A stretch of 64,000 nt of DNA from Hordeum vulgare subsp. vulgare (taxonomy: Eukaryota > Streptophyta > Magnoliopsida > Poales > Poaceae), in the NCBI RefSeq assembly GCF_904849725.1, contig NC_058518.1, positions 331,474,581-331,538,580 of the forward strand, written 5' to 3'. The number at the start of each line of letters is the position of its first letter. Position 1 is the first letter of the stretch. Made by a program: the position numbers and the translations under genes. The notes beneath the pieces are model-generated. The model was not told the origin of the DNA, ran no database searches, and saw nothing but the letters and a program-made list of their open reading frames with translations. Shown here in pieces: positions 1 to 11,065 of the stretch.

Positions 1-540
1 TGGCATGAGATTCGGCTTGCTAGTTTTCAATACAAGCGAGCCTTCCCTCATGCCCCCTTCATCCAGGCTCTTATTAATCATGTTGTTGATTTCTCTGTTG
101 CTGTCACTCACACACATCACAAGTGGGTCATTCCCGCTCACATGGCGGATAACTATGCTCCCAAGAAAACCCCATCCTCCACATCCACTCGCCGCACTGC
201 TGCCCGGTCAGCAACCCCCTCATCTAGCTCTGCTCCTCTCGGTCGTTTTGCCAAATTCATTGGCAAGGCACATTCTGCTATGATGAAGGCCGTCTCTTTC
301 CAATGTGGTCAAACCCATGATGTGGTTTCTCGCCTAGTCTCCTCCAAGAATGCCCTCAAGGCCCTTCTGAGAGACTCGGGCGCTCTTGATGTGAGTGATG
401 ATGAGGCCCTTCCTGCTGCCCCTCCTTCTGACTTTGGCTTCCCATCTGGTCCTGAGTGGGCTGATTTTCTTGACGAGGCTGGTGGCAGGGGCTTGCCTGA
501 CGATGAGGATGATGATGATGATGATGCTGATGAGCTCTGA
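1..540 (+). CDS. C-terminal part of a retrotransposon ORF (Sirevirus-like Copia), 5' end outside window
   Basis: The frame is open from base 1, so this is the tail of a longer protein, not a gene starting at the ATG at 142. The visible 179 residues start with an aromatic and basic stretch. A Ser/Thr/Ala/Pro-rich linker follows, then a helical segment, then a strongly acidic end (a run of Asp just before the stop at 538-540). Purine-rich AAGGGGGAG boxes and an LTR follow, so it lies between pol and the 3' LTR. Sireviruses often carry an extra, sometimes envelope-like, ORF in that position. I do not recognise a domain, so function is unassigned; it could equally be the end of a gag-like protein. 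Confidence 0.6.
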   Translation, partial: WHEIRLASFQYKRAFPHAPFIQALINHVVDFSVAVTHTHHKWVIPAHMADNYAPKKTPSSTSTRRTAARSATPSSSSAPLGRFAKFIGKAHSAMMKAVSFQCGQTHDVVSRLVSSKNALKALLRDSGALDVSDDEALPAAPPSDFGFPSGPEWADFLDEAGGRGLPDDEDDDDDDADEL

Positions 541-987
541 GCATGGTTGATGCTGTTGGTCCCTCGCTTTTTGGTACTTGGTGCCAAAGGGGGAGTAATG
601 TATCGTAGTTTTTTAGTCTTTGGAGATTTAGTCTAAATTTGCATGGTTGTGTAATGTAATGGATAAACTCATGTATGGCTACTTATGAATGTTGTGATTG
701 CTATGGATTGCTATGATATCATCATAGGCTATTATGTTTTGCTCCACTACTTCTATGATGATCTATTGTCTTTCTATGATGATCTATTGTCTTTCTACGA
801 TGATCTATTATATTTACATGATGATCCATTATATGTTCGATACACACATTAAAAGGGAGCTCCGATATTTTATCATGCACATACTAAGGGGGAGCTCCGT
901 ACTAAACCTCTCCAAGGCTATAATGTATGTTAAATCTTTTTTGAGACCTATGTATATGTTGTCATCAACTACCAAAAAGGGGGAGAT
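541..987 (+). other. Retrotransposon 3' untranslated region with several polypurine tracts
   Basis: This non-coding stretch between the ORF stop and the LTR contains AAAGGGGGAG-like boxes near 586, 850 (weaker), 889 and 976. The last lies directly before the LTR start and is the probable plus-strand priming site. Repeated polypurine tracts are a known Sirevirus signature. Confidence 0.65.
752..835 (+). repeat. 21-bp tandem repeat, four copies
   Basis: Four adjacent 21-bp units begin at 752, 773, 794 and 815, built on TCTATGATGATCTATTGTCTT. The first two are identical; the third and fourth drift. It lies in the untranslated region of the Sirevirus-like element. Confidence 0.85.
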
Positions 988-1339
988 TGAAAGTGCATGT
1001 TATGCCCCTAATCGACTTTTGGTGTTAATGACAACACATACATAGGAAACTAATCCTATTTGTTGAGTGTATCTCACGATGGCAAGTACTTTAGTAGATT
1101 GAGAATTATGTGCCAAGGTGGTCTGAGAAGATCGGGATTTATATGTCAAGAAGGCTCGGGATTGAGAAAAGATGATGTAGATTATCCTTTTGAGTTTACT
1201 ATTCTTGAGTATAGGGATCCCGCACTATTAAGAGGGGATCACAGGTTTTGCGATGAATTTGCTCATACCACATCTTCACTTTCTGCTCAATACCACATAT
1301 TCTCTACTCTGCTCCTATCACAAAACAGGTCTAATGCCT

Positions 1340-1650
1340 CGGACGTCCGAGGGCCGGTCGAGGGTCGGACGACCGACAAGCTTCAGAAATCCCGAGCTCT
1401 GCACCAGAAGAACTTGAGCCATATAACTCGGACTTCCAGCTCCCTCCGGACGTCCGGGGGCCGGTCGACCGACCAGCTTCGGAAATCCGGAGCCCTGCAC
1501 CAGAAGAACATGAGCCATATAACTCGGACTTCCGGCTCCCTCCGGACGTCCGAGGGCCGTACGTCCGTCCCCTTTCGGAAATCCGGAACCTTGCACCAGA
1601 AGAAGTTGAGTCGAATAACTCGGACTTCCGGCCTTCTCTGGACGTCCGGT
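1340..1650 (+). repeat. About 100-bp tandem repeats with palindrome CGGACGTCCG inside the LTR
   Basis: The palindrome CGGACGTCCG occurs at 1340, 1447 and 1543, with a truncated form near 1640, giving spacings of about 107, 96 and 96 bp. The sequence between is repeated too (CACCAGAAGAA, CATATAACTCGGACTTCC). The block lies upstream of the LTR TATA box, where enhancer-like repeats are common. Confidence 0.85.
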
Positions 1651-1813
1651 CCCTGTTCAACTCACACTGTTTCCAGTCATATCTACAGCCCTCGGACGAC
1701 CGACCCCTGTCGGACGTCCGACTCCTTGTGGACGCCCGGACTTCCGTAAACTGCCAGACGTCCATACCCTGTGTGACTTAAAGTGTCCCCAACGGCTGTT
1801 TTACACTCCCCAC

Positions 1814-1821
1814 TATATATA
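1814..1821 (+). promoter_or_regulatory. TATA box of the Sirevirus-like LTR
   Basis: TATATATA sits in a C-rich context about 825 bp into the LTR, downstream of the palindromic repeats. It is the likely U3/R promoter element. Confidence 0.6.
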
Positions 1822-2548
1822 CCCCCTCCCACTTCATGAGAGGGTGTCCAACACAGCTAGAACACATACAAGAACACCTTTCTTCTCACTCACTCTTGTC
1901 TACACGAAATCTTAGATCCCAAGAGCATTTGTGAGTCCCCTTGAGTGTTGTTCCAATCAAAAGATAGATCGTCTCCTTCTCCTCCTTCCCACCAAAGTGA
2001 TTTGTGATTTGAGCAAGTTTTGAGCAATCCCCGTGATCTTGTTACTCTTGGAGGTCGGAGACTCCTAGGAGGTTGGAGTCTTCGAAGAGGAATCAAACCA
2101 TTGTGATTTCCCCCGGAAAGTTTGTGAAGGTTTGGAAGCCACCTCAAGGCTTACCACTAGTGGTTGAGAAACGCCTTCGTGGAGTTATCTCAAAGGGAGA
2201 ATAGGGTGAGCCTTCGTGGCGTTGGTGTGCCTTCGTGGTAACATCCGCCCCTCTAACAGTGAAGTACCTTCCCTCCAAGGAAGTGAACACCGGGATACAT
2301 CCTCGTCTCTCTTGGAGTTTCGGTTATTCCTAACCCTAACTCTCTACTTATGTTAATCCTTATTACGTACTTGTATTTGATTATTGTTTACCGCTTGCCT
2401 TTCACTCTAAATAGCTTACTCCTTGTCATAGCAATTATTAGGCCTACACTCATATTGCGCACATTTGCCTAAAATTGCTAAGTAATTATTAAAATTTGGA
2501 ACTGTACCTATTCACCCCCCCCCTCTAGGTCCATCTCGATCCTTTTCA

Positions 2549-3719
2549 CCTTTGCCCTAGGTTTTGCGCCTATATATTCCCTAAAATCCCGTAAAAAATC
2601 AGGAGATCATCGAAAGTACTTTTCCGCCGCCGCAAGCTTGTGTCTCCACAAGATCCCATCTGGGGCATGTTCTGGTGCCCTGCCGGAGGGGGGATTCGGA
2701 TACGGAGGGCTTCTTCATCAACACCATGACCTCTTCGATGATGCGTGAGTAGTTCACCATAGACCTACGGGTCCGTAGCTAGTAACTAGATGGCTTCTTC
2801 TCTCTCTTGGATCTTCAATACAAAGTTCTCCATGATCTTCATGGAGATCTATCCGATGTAATCTTCTTTTGCGGTGTGTTTGTTGAGATCCGATGAATTG
2901 TGGATTTATGATCAGATTATCTATGAATCTTATTTGAGTTTCTTCTGATCTCTCTTATGCATGATTTCATATCCTTGTAATTCTCTTCGAGTTGTCGGTT
3001 TTGTTTGGCCAACTAGATCTACGATTCTTGCAATGGGAGAAGTGCTTGGTGTTGGGTTCATACCGTGCGGTGACCTCACCCAGTGACAGAAGGGGTAGCG
3101 AGGCACGCGATTGTTGTTTCCATCAAGGTTAAATAGATGGGGTTTTAATCATTGGTTTGAGTTTATCCCTCTACATCATGTCATCTTGCTTAAGGCGTTA
3201 CTCTATTCGTCATGAACTCAATACACTAGATGCATGCTGGATAGCGGTCGATGTGTGGAGTAATAGTAGTAGATGTAGAAAGTATTGGTCTACTTGTCTC
3301 GGACGTGATGCCTATATGTATGATCATTGCCTTAGATATCGTCATGACTTTATGCGGTTCTATCAATTGCTCGACAGTAATTTGTTCACCCACCGTGATA
3401 CTTGATATTTTGAGAGAAGCCTCTAGTGAACACTATGCCCCCGGGTCTACTCCACACCATATTTTCAGCCTTACACTTTTTCTTTGTTGCACTTTCCGCC
3501 TTCAGATCTCACTTTGCAATCAATCTTCAAGGGATTGACAACCCCTTTATAGCGTTGGGTGGAAATTCTTTTGTGTTTGCGCATGTACTCTGGACTTGAC
3601 GAAATTGTCCTACTAGATTGATACCTTGGTTCTCAAACTGAGGGAAATACTTACTGCTCCTGTGCTGCATCACCCTTTCCTCTTCAAGGGAAAAACCGAT
3701 GCAAGCAAGAGAAGTAGCA
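2549..3719 (+). mobile_element. 5' LTR (truncated at left) of the short Gypsy-type element
   Basis: It matches most of the LTR at 4216-5702 (shared blocks such as CATGAACTCAATACACTAGA and CTTCAAGGGAAAAACC). The first few hundred bases lie beyond the Sirevirus insertion, outside the window. Confidence 0.75.
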
Positions 3720-4215
3720 AGAAGAATTCATGGCGTTGCCGAGGAAGGACTTTTGTTGCCGTAGTTGGAGGCAACCCAATGAATTTATCTTTGCTTTTTT
3801 TCTTTCTGTTTTGTTGTGTCCACACCATCATAATTCTGTTATGATTGTGTTTCTTGTGTTTATTTTTGTGTTGGAGCCAAGAAAAAACCTGTATGAGTAG
3901 TTTGGTGATGGTTGTTTGATCCTGCTGGAAAAAGACAGAAATTTTTCGCTCATGAAATTATTTTTCATTTTTACCCTGAAAGAGCTTTTGAGTTGATTCT
4001 TTTTGCTGGTGGTTGATATGCTTGCTAGTTTGCTTCAAGTATTATTGTTTTCATGTCAATAGCAAACTATTGTTTTGAATCTTACGGATCTGAACATTCA
4101 TGTCACATGAAAGAAGTTACAAAGGACAAATATGCTAGGTAGCATTCCATATAAAAAATGCAGTCTTTATCACTTCCCTACTCGAGGACGAGCAGGAGTT
4201 AAGCTTGGGGATGCT
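3720..4215 (+). other. Interior of the short Gypsy-type element: PBS, no coding, PPT
   Basis: A primer-binding-site-like TGGCGTTGCCGAGGAAGG lies at 3731-3748, and a polypurine-like tract ends directly before the 3' LTR. Between them I see T-rich sequence and no convincing ORF. Confidence 0.65.
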
Positions 4216-5702
4216 TGATACGTCTCCAACGTATCTATAATTTTTTATGGTTCCATGCTATTATCTTGTCAAACTTTGGATGTTTTGTATGCCTTTTACA
4301 TCTTTTTTGGGACTAACTTATTAACACAGTGCCAAGTGCCAGCACCTTTTTTTCTGTGTTTTTGACCCTTTTCAGAGGAGAATATTAAATGGAGTCCAAA
4401 TGGACTAAAACCTCCGAAAAGATTTTTCCGAAACAGAAGATACGCACGGGGCGTGAGAACCATGGCACAGGCCACCAGGGGAGGCCACAAGCCCCCTAGG
4501 CGCGGCCTAGCAGGCTTGTGGGCCCCAAGTGGCTCGTCTGCCCTACTTCTTCCGCCTATAAATCCCCGAAAAATGCAAAACCACGAGAGAGATCCACGAA
4601 AATACTTTTCCGCCGCCGCAAGCTTTTGTCTGTGCAAGATCCCATCTGGGGCACATTCTGGTGCCCTGCTGGAGGGGGGATTCGGATACAGAGGGCTTCT
4701 TCATCAACACCATTGCCTCTCCGATGATGCGTGAGTAGTTCACCATAGACCTTCGGGTCCATAGCTAGTAGCTAGATGGCTTCTTCTCTCTCTTGGATCT
4801 TCAATACAAAGTTCTCCATGATCTTCATGGAGATCTATCCGATGTAATCTTCTTTTGTGGTCTGTTTGTCGAGATCCGATGAATTGTGGATTTATGATCA
4901 GATTATCTATGAATCTTATTTCAGTTTCTTCTGATCTCTTATATGCATGATTTCATATCCTTGTAATTCTCTTCGACTTGTGGGTTTTGTTTGGCCAGCT
5001 TGATCTATGATTATTGCAATGGGAGAAGTGCTTGGTTTTGGGTTCATACCATGCGGTGACCTCACCCAGTGACAAAAGGGATAGCGAGGCATGCATCATG
5101 TTGTTGCCATCAAGGGTAAAAATATGGGGTTTATATCTATTGCATGAATTTATCACTCTACATCATGTCATCTTGCTTAAGGCGTTACTCTGTTCGTCAT
5201 GAACTCAATACACTAGATGCATGTTGGATAGCGGTCGATGTGTGGAGTAATAGTAGTAGATGCAGAAAGTATCGGTCTACTTGTCTCGGACGTGATGCCT
5301 ATATGTATGATCATTGCCTTAGCGTCATGACTTTGCGCGGTTCTATCAATTGCTCGAAAGTAATTTGTTCACCCACCATAATATTTGCTATCTTGAGAGA
5401 AGCCTCTAGTGAACACTATGGCCCCCGGGTCTACTGCACATCATATTTTCAGCCTTACACTTTTACTTCGTTGCACTTTCCGCCTTCAGATCTCACTTGG
5501 CAATCAATCTTGAAGGGATTGACAACACCTTTATAGCGTTGGGTGCAAGATCGTTTGTGTTTGCGCACGTACTCTGGACACTTGACTTGATTCTCCTGGA
5601 TTGATACCTTGGTTCTCAAACTGAGGGAAATACTTACTGCTACTGTACTGCATCACCCTTTCCTCTTCAAGGGAAAAACCTACGCAAGCTCAAGAGGTAG
5701 CA
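4216..5702 (+). mobile_element. 3' LTR of the short Gypsy-type element
   Basis: It starts TGATACGTCTCCAACGTATC and ends ...GAGGTAGCA at 5702, where GC-rich host sequence begins. The expected TSD partner lies outside the window (right flank GCGGG). Confidence 0.75.
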
Positions 5703-6117
5703 GCGGGGAACGGTTGCGCTGGCGCGGTGCAGGCGCCGACGTCGGCTCGGCAGGTGTGCAGCTCCGGCGTAGCAGAGCATCCTTCCATGAGCGGCGGCCA
5801 CCACCGCGGGCGCCTCCCTCTCCGTCTTGGTCTCGTCCATCGCCTCCTCGTGGCATGCCGTAGCAGCCTAGATCGGCCATCGGGGCATGTGCCAAGCGTT
5901 GGTGACGTTCGCCATGCTGGCTGTCTTCAGTCTCCATCATCCACGAGGCGGGGGATACCGTCGGGAACGGCCTATCGTTAGTGTGAGAGTAGGACGACGG
6001 AAGCCCGCTCTGGCCGGAGTGGGAGGAGCGGGGGGACGACGGTGTCCAGTCTTCCACACGGTCAACGTGGATGAGTATGGTGTAGTCCGTTGTGGCCGGC
6101 GGCGGGGCGACGCGCCT
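5703..6117 (-). pseudogene. C-terminal piece of CCHC zinc-knuckle pseudogene, displaced by LTR insertions
   Basis: GC-rich, non-repetitive sequence that resumes at 11066 once the solo LTR and one TSD copy (CGCCT) are removed. One minus frame reads a plausible segment (…HVDRVEDWTP…), but it is not in phase with the segment at 11066, so a small indel is also present. The piece ends where the Gypsy LTR abuts. Function is unknown; see the main segment at 11066-12591. Confidence 0.5.
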
Positions 6118-7393
6118 TGCTACGTCGACAGAAACCTTCTGTCGTCTCTTGAACTTGCGTTGGTTTTTCCCTTGAAGAGGAAAGGGCGATGCAGCACAAG
6201 AGCAGTAAGTATTTCCCTCAGTTTGAGAACCAAGGTATCAATCGAGTAGGAGAATCGCGTCAAGTCCAAAGTACCTGCACAAACACAAAAGAGCTTGCAC
6301 CCAACACTATAAAGGGGTTGCCAATCCCTTCAAGATTGTATTGCCAAGTGAGATATGAAGGCCGAAAGTGTAACGAAGTAAAAGAGTAAGGCTGAAAATA
6401 TGGTGTGAAGTAGACCCGGGGGGCATAGTGTTCACTAGAGGCTTCTCTCAAAATAGCAAATATTACGGTGGGTGAACAAATTAGTGTCGAGCAATTGATA
6501 GAACCGCACAAAGTCATGACGATATCTAAGGCAATGATCATACATATAGGCATCACGTCCGAGACAAGTAGACCGATACTTTATGCATCCACTACTATTA
6601 CTCCACACATCGACCGCTATCCAGCATGCTTCTAGTGTATTGAGTTCATGACGAACAGAGTAACGCCTTAAGAAAGTTGACATGATGTAGAGGGATAAAC
6701 TCAAACCAATGATGAAAACCCCATCTTTTTACCCTTGATGGTAACAACACGATGCGTGCCTCGCTACCCCTTCTGTCACTAGGTGAGGTCACCGCACGGT
6801 ATGAACCCAAAACCAAGCACTTCTCCCATTGCAAGAATCATAGATCAAGTTGGCCAAACAAAACCCACAACTCAAAGAGAATTACAAGGATATGAAATCA
6901 TGCATATAAGAGATTAGAAGAAACTCAAATAAGATTCATAGATAATATGATCATAAATCCACAATTCATAGGATCTCGACAAACACGCCGCAAAAGAAGA
7001 TTACATTGGATAGATCTCCATGAAGATCATGGAGAACTTTGTATTGAAGATCCAAGAGAGAGAAGAAGCCATCTAGCTACTAGCTATGGACCCGTAGGTC
7101 TATGGTGAACTACTCACGTATCATCGGAGAGGTCATGGTGTTGATGAAGAAGCCCTCTGTATCCGAATCCCCCCTCCGGCAGGGCACCAGAACGTGCCCC
7201 AGGTGGGATCTTGCGGAGACAGAAGCTTGCGGCGGCGGAAAAGTACTTTCGATGATCTCCCTATTTTTTCTGGGATTTTAGGGAATATATAGGCGAAGGA
7301 GCTAGGGAAGAGGAGGCCCAGGGAGCCCACTAGCCTGGAGGCGCGGGCCCCCTGGCCGCGCCATGAGAGCTTGTGGGGTCCCTGGTGACCCTC

Positions 7394-8939
7394 TGATACG
7401 TCTCCAACGTATCTATAATTTTTGATGGTTTCATGCTATTATGTTGTCAAACCTTGGATGTTTTGCATGCCTTTTATATATTTTTTGGGACTAACTTATG
7501 AACTCAGTGCCAAGTGCCAGTACCTATTTTTTCATGTTTTTGACCCCTTTCAGAGGAGATTTTGAAATGCAGTCCAAACGGAAGAAAATCCCCGAAAAGA
7601 TTTTTTTTGGAACGGAAGAAGATCGGGGAACTTGGGAGCCAAGGCAGAGGAGCCCCAGGGGCCCCACAAGCCCCCACCCCGCGGCCAAGGGGGCCGCGCC
7701 ATCCAGGCTTGTGGGCGCCCTGTACGCCGTTTGCCCTAGGACTTTCGCCTATATATTCCCATAAATTCCAAAAAAAATCAGGAGATCATCGCAATCACTT
7801 TTCCGCCACCGCAAGCTTCTGTCTCCGCAAGATCCCATCTGGGGAACGTCCTGGTGCCCTGCCAGAGGGGGATTCGGACACGGAGGGCTTCTCCATCAAC
7901 ACCATGACCTCTCCGATGATGCGTGAGTAGTTCACCATAGACCTACGGGTCCATAGCTAGTAGCTAGATGGCTTCTTCTCTCTCTTGGATCTTCAATACA
8001 AAGTTCTCCATGGTCTTCATGGAGATCTATCCGACGTAATCTTCTTTTCCGGTGTGTTTGTCGAGATCTGATGAATTGTGGATTTATGATCAGATTATCT
8101 ATGAATCTTATTTGAGTTTCTTCTAATATCTCTTATGCATGATTTCATATCCTTGTAATTCTCTTAGAGTTGTGGGTTTTGTCTGGCCAACTATATCTAT
8201 GATTCTTCCAATGGGAGAAGTTCTTGGTTTTGGGTTCATACCGTGTGGTGACCTCACCCAATGATAGAAGGGGTAGCGAGGCACGCATCGTGTTGTTGCC
8301 ATCAAGGGTAAAAAGATGGGGTTTTCATCATTGGTTTGAGACTATCCCTCTACATCATGTCATCTTGCTTAAGGCGTTACTCTGTTTGTCATGAACTCAA
8401 TACACTAGATGCATGCTGGATAGCGGTCGATATGTGGAGTAATAGTAGTAGAAGGAGAAAGTATCGGTCTACTTGTCTCGGACGTGATGCCTATATGTAT
8501 GATCATTGCCTTAGATATCGTCATGACTTTGCGCGGTTCTATCAATTGCTCGACAGTAATTTGTTCACCCACCATGATACTTGCTATTTTGAGAGAAGCC
8601 TCTAGTGAACACTATGGCCCCCAGGGTCTACTCCACACCATATTTTCAGCCTTACACTTTTTACTTCGTTGCACTTTCCGCCTTCAGATCTCACTTTGCA
8701 AACAATCTTGAATGGATTGACAACCTCTTTGAAGCGTTTGGTGCAAGCTTGTTTGTGTTTGCACAGGTACTCTGGACTTGACGAGACCCTCCTTCTGGAT
8801 CGATACCTTGGTTCTCAAACTAAGGGAAATACTTACTACTCCTGTGCTGCATCACCCTTTCCTCTTCAAGGGAAAAACCAACGCAAGCCCAACCTCTGTC
8901 AACGTGTCAACTTTTGGCACTGTGTCCTGTGGGATAGCA
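7394..8939 (+). mobile_element. Solo Gypsy-type LTR (plus), nested; TSD CCCTC
   Basis: A 1546-bp LTR of the same family as its host starts TGATACGTCTCC at 7394 and ends ...GGGATAGCA. It is flanked by exact 5-bp duplications CCCTC (7389-7393 and 8940-8944). It inserted into the opposite-strand LTR of 6118-11060, making an inverted pair. Confidence 0.85.
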
Positions 8940-8952
8940 CCCTCTGCTTTGG

Positions 8953-10811
8953 TGTTGGGGTATGTCGCATGGGAAACAAAAATTTTCCTACGCGCACGAA
9001 GACCTACCATGGTGATGTCCATCTACGAGAGGAGATTTGGATCTACGTACCCTTGTAGATCGCACAACAGGAAGCGTTAAGAAATGCGGTTGATGTAGTG
9101 GAACGTCTTCACGTCCCTCCAACCTCCCCACGAACCGTCCCGCGATCTGTCCCGTGATCCGTCCCACGAACCGTCTCGCGATCCGTTGCACGAACCGTCT
9201 TGCGATCCATCTCACGATCCGTTCCGATCTAGTGCCGAACGGACGGCACCTCCGCGTTCAGCACACGTACAACTCGATGAGGATCTCCACCTTCTTGATC
9301 CAGCAAGAGGGGGCGGAGAGGTAGAAGATTTCTCCGGCAGCATGACGGCGCTCCGGTGGTGGTGACGATCTAATCCTGCAGGGCTCCGCCCGAGCTCCGC
9401 AGAAATACGATCTAGAGGAAAAACTGCGTGGTATAGGGTCGAGCAGCACGTGGCAAAGTTGTGTCTGAAAAACCCTCAATACCTCTAGTATATATAGGAG
9501 GGAGGGAGGGGAGGAGGCAGCCTAAAACCCTCAAGGTTTGGCCAAAATTGAAGGTGGAGGAGTCCTACTCCAATCCTACTTGGAGTAGGATTCCACCTTC
9601 CCACCTGGAAACTCTTTCCACCTTGTGTTTTTTCCTTCTCAAACCTTATGGGCCTTAGTGGGAACTTATTCCAGCCCACTAGGGGCTGGTTTATCTCTTC
9701 CCATAGCCCATGAGACCCCTTGGTGCGTGACACCCCTCCCGATGGTCCCCGACACCCCTCCCGGCACTCCCGGTACACTACCGATGAGCCCGAAACTTTT
9801 TCGGTGACCAAAACAGGACTTCCTATATATCAATCTTTACCTACGGACCATTCCGGAGCTCCTCATGACGTCCTGGATCTCATTTGGGACTTTGAACAAC
9901 TTTCGGTTACCAACACCTAGAACTCAACTATACAGAAACGTCACCGAACCTTAAGTGTGCAGACCCTGCGGGTTCGAGAACTATGTAGACATGACCGGAG
10001 GTACTCCTCGGTCAATATCCAATAGCGGGACCTGGATGCCCATATTGGATCCTACATATTCTCCGAATATCTTATCGGTTTAACCTCAGTGTCAAGGATT
10101 CATATAATCTCGTATGTCATTCCCTTTGTCCTTCGGTATGTTACTTGCCCGGGATTCGATCATTGGTATCCGCATACCTATTTCAATCTCATTACCAGCA
10201 AGTCTCTTTACTCGTTCCTTAATACAAGATCCCGTGACTTACACTTAGTCACATTGCTTGCAAGGATTGTGTGTGATATTGTATTACCGAGTGGGCCCCG
10301 AGATACCTCTCCGTCACACGGAGTGACAAATCCCAGTCTTGATCCATACTAACTCAATGGACACCTTCGGAGATACCTGTAGAACACCTTTATAGTCATC
10401 CAGTTACGTTGTGACGTTTGATGCACACAAGGTATTCCTTCGGTGCCAGTGAGTTATATGATCTCATGGTCATAGCAACAAATACTTGACACGCAGAAAA
10501 CTATAGCAATAAAACGACATGATCAATATGCTACGTTCATAGTTTGGGTCTTGTCCATCACATGATTCTCCTAATGATGTGATCCCGTTATCAAGTGACA
10601 ACACTTGTCTATGGTTAGGAAACCTTGACCTTCTTTGATCAACGAGCTAGTCAACTAGAGGCTTACTAGGGACAGTGTGTTGTCTATGTATCCACACATG
10701 TATTTGAGTTTCCAATCAATACAATTCTAGCATGGATAATAAACGATTATTATGAACAAGGAAATATAATAATAACTAATTTATTATTGCCTCTAGGGCA
10801 TATTTCTAGCA
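8953..10811 (-). mobile_element. Solo Angela/BARE-1-type Copia LTR; TSD TTTGG/CTTGG
   Basis: On the plus strand it runs TGTTGGGG... to ...GCATATTTCTAGCA, an Angela/BARE-1/WIS LTR in reverse. Flanking 5-mers TTTGG (8948-8952) and CTTGG (10812-10816) differ at one base, consistent with an aged TSD. No internal domain is seen. It is the youngest layer of the nest, lying 8 bp past the TSD of the previous insertion. A TATATATA box around 9489-9496 corresponds to the promoter of related LTRs. Confidence 0.85.
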
Positions 10812-11065
10812 CTTGGTTCTCAAGTCTCCCGATCGTCTTCTGTTTCGGAAAAAATCTTTTCGGAAGTTTTATTCCGTTTGGACTCCGTTCAAAATCCACT
10901 TGTGAAAAGGGTCAAAAACACGGAAAAAACAGGAACTGGCACTTGGCACTGAGTTAATAAGTTAGTCCCAAAAAGATAAAAAGGCATACAAAACATCCAA
11001 AGTTTGACAAGATAATAGCATGAAACCATAAAAAATTATAGATACGTTGGAGACGTATCACGCCT

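Larger units (their letters stand above)
988..2548 (+). mobile_element. 3' LTR of a Sirevirus-like (Maximus-type) Copia retrotransposon
   Basis: It starts TGAAAGTGCATG directly after the last polypurine tract and ends ...CCTTTTCA. The sequence then switches abruptly to a Gypsy LTR, so the element inserted there. The 5' LTR and body lie left of the window, so the target-site duplication cannot be checked (right flank CCTTT). A TATA box, a palindromic repeat block and a C-rich stretch near the 3' end fit the Sirevirus LTR pattern. The family name is by recollection only. Confidence 0.75.
2549..5702 (+). mobile_element. Short non-autonomous Gypsy-type element (LTR - 496-bp interior - LTR), 5' LTR truncated
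   Basis: Two copies of the same LTR in direct orientation (2549-3719, cut at its left by the Sirevirus-like insertion, and 4216-5702) flank an interior of only 496 bp. The interior starts with a primer-binding-like sequence (TGGCGTTGCCGAGGAAGG at 3731) and ends with a purine-rich AAGCTTGGGGATGC tract. No gag or pol is present. Both LTRs end in GTAGCA, as do the solo copies further right. This could be an internal-deletion derivative or an established small non-autonomous family. The family resembles Sabrina/WHAM-class Triticeae Gypsy elements, name not verified. Confidence 0.75.
6118..11060 (-). mobile_element. Solo Gypsy-type LTR (minus), split by two later insertions; TSD CGCCT
   Basis: Read on the minus strand, it opens TGATACGTCTCCAACGTATC at 11060 and ends ...GACGTAGCA at 6118. 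The 5-bp duplication CGCCT lies at 6113-6117 and 11061-11065. Its own sequence is 11060-10817 plus 8952-8945 plus 7393-6118, about 1.54 kb, the same length as the sister LTR at 7394. No internal domain is present, so it is a solo LTR left by LTR-LTR recombination. It is the oldest layer of this nest and interrupts the zinc-knuckle pseudogene. Confidence 0.85.

Noticed and set aside
1340..1650. Regularly spaced palindromes resembling a CRISPR array
   Set aside because: The sequences between the palindromes are themselves repeats, not unique spacers, and the setting is a plant LTR.
1318..1765. ORFs on both strands in the LTR repeat block (92-229 codons)
   Set aside because: Produced by the 96-107-bp tandem repeats in LTR DNA; repetitive peptides, no start context or domain.
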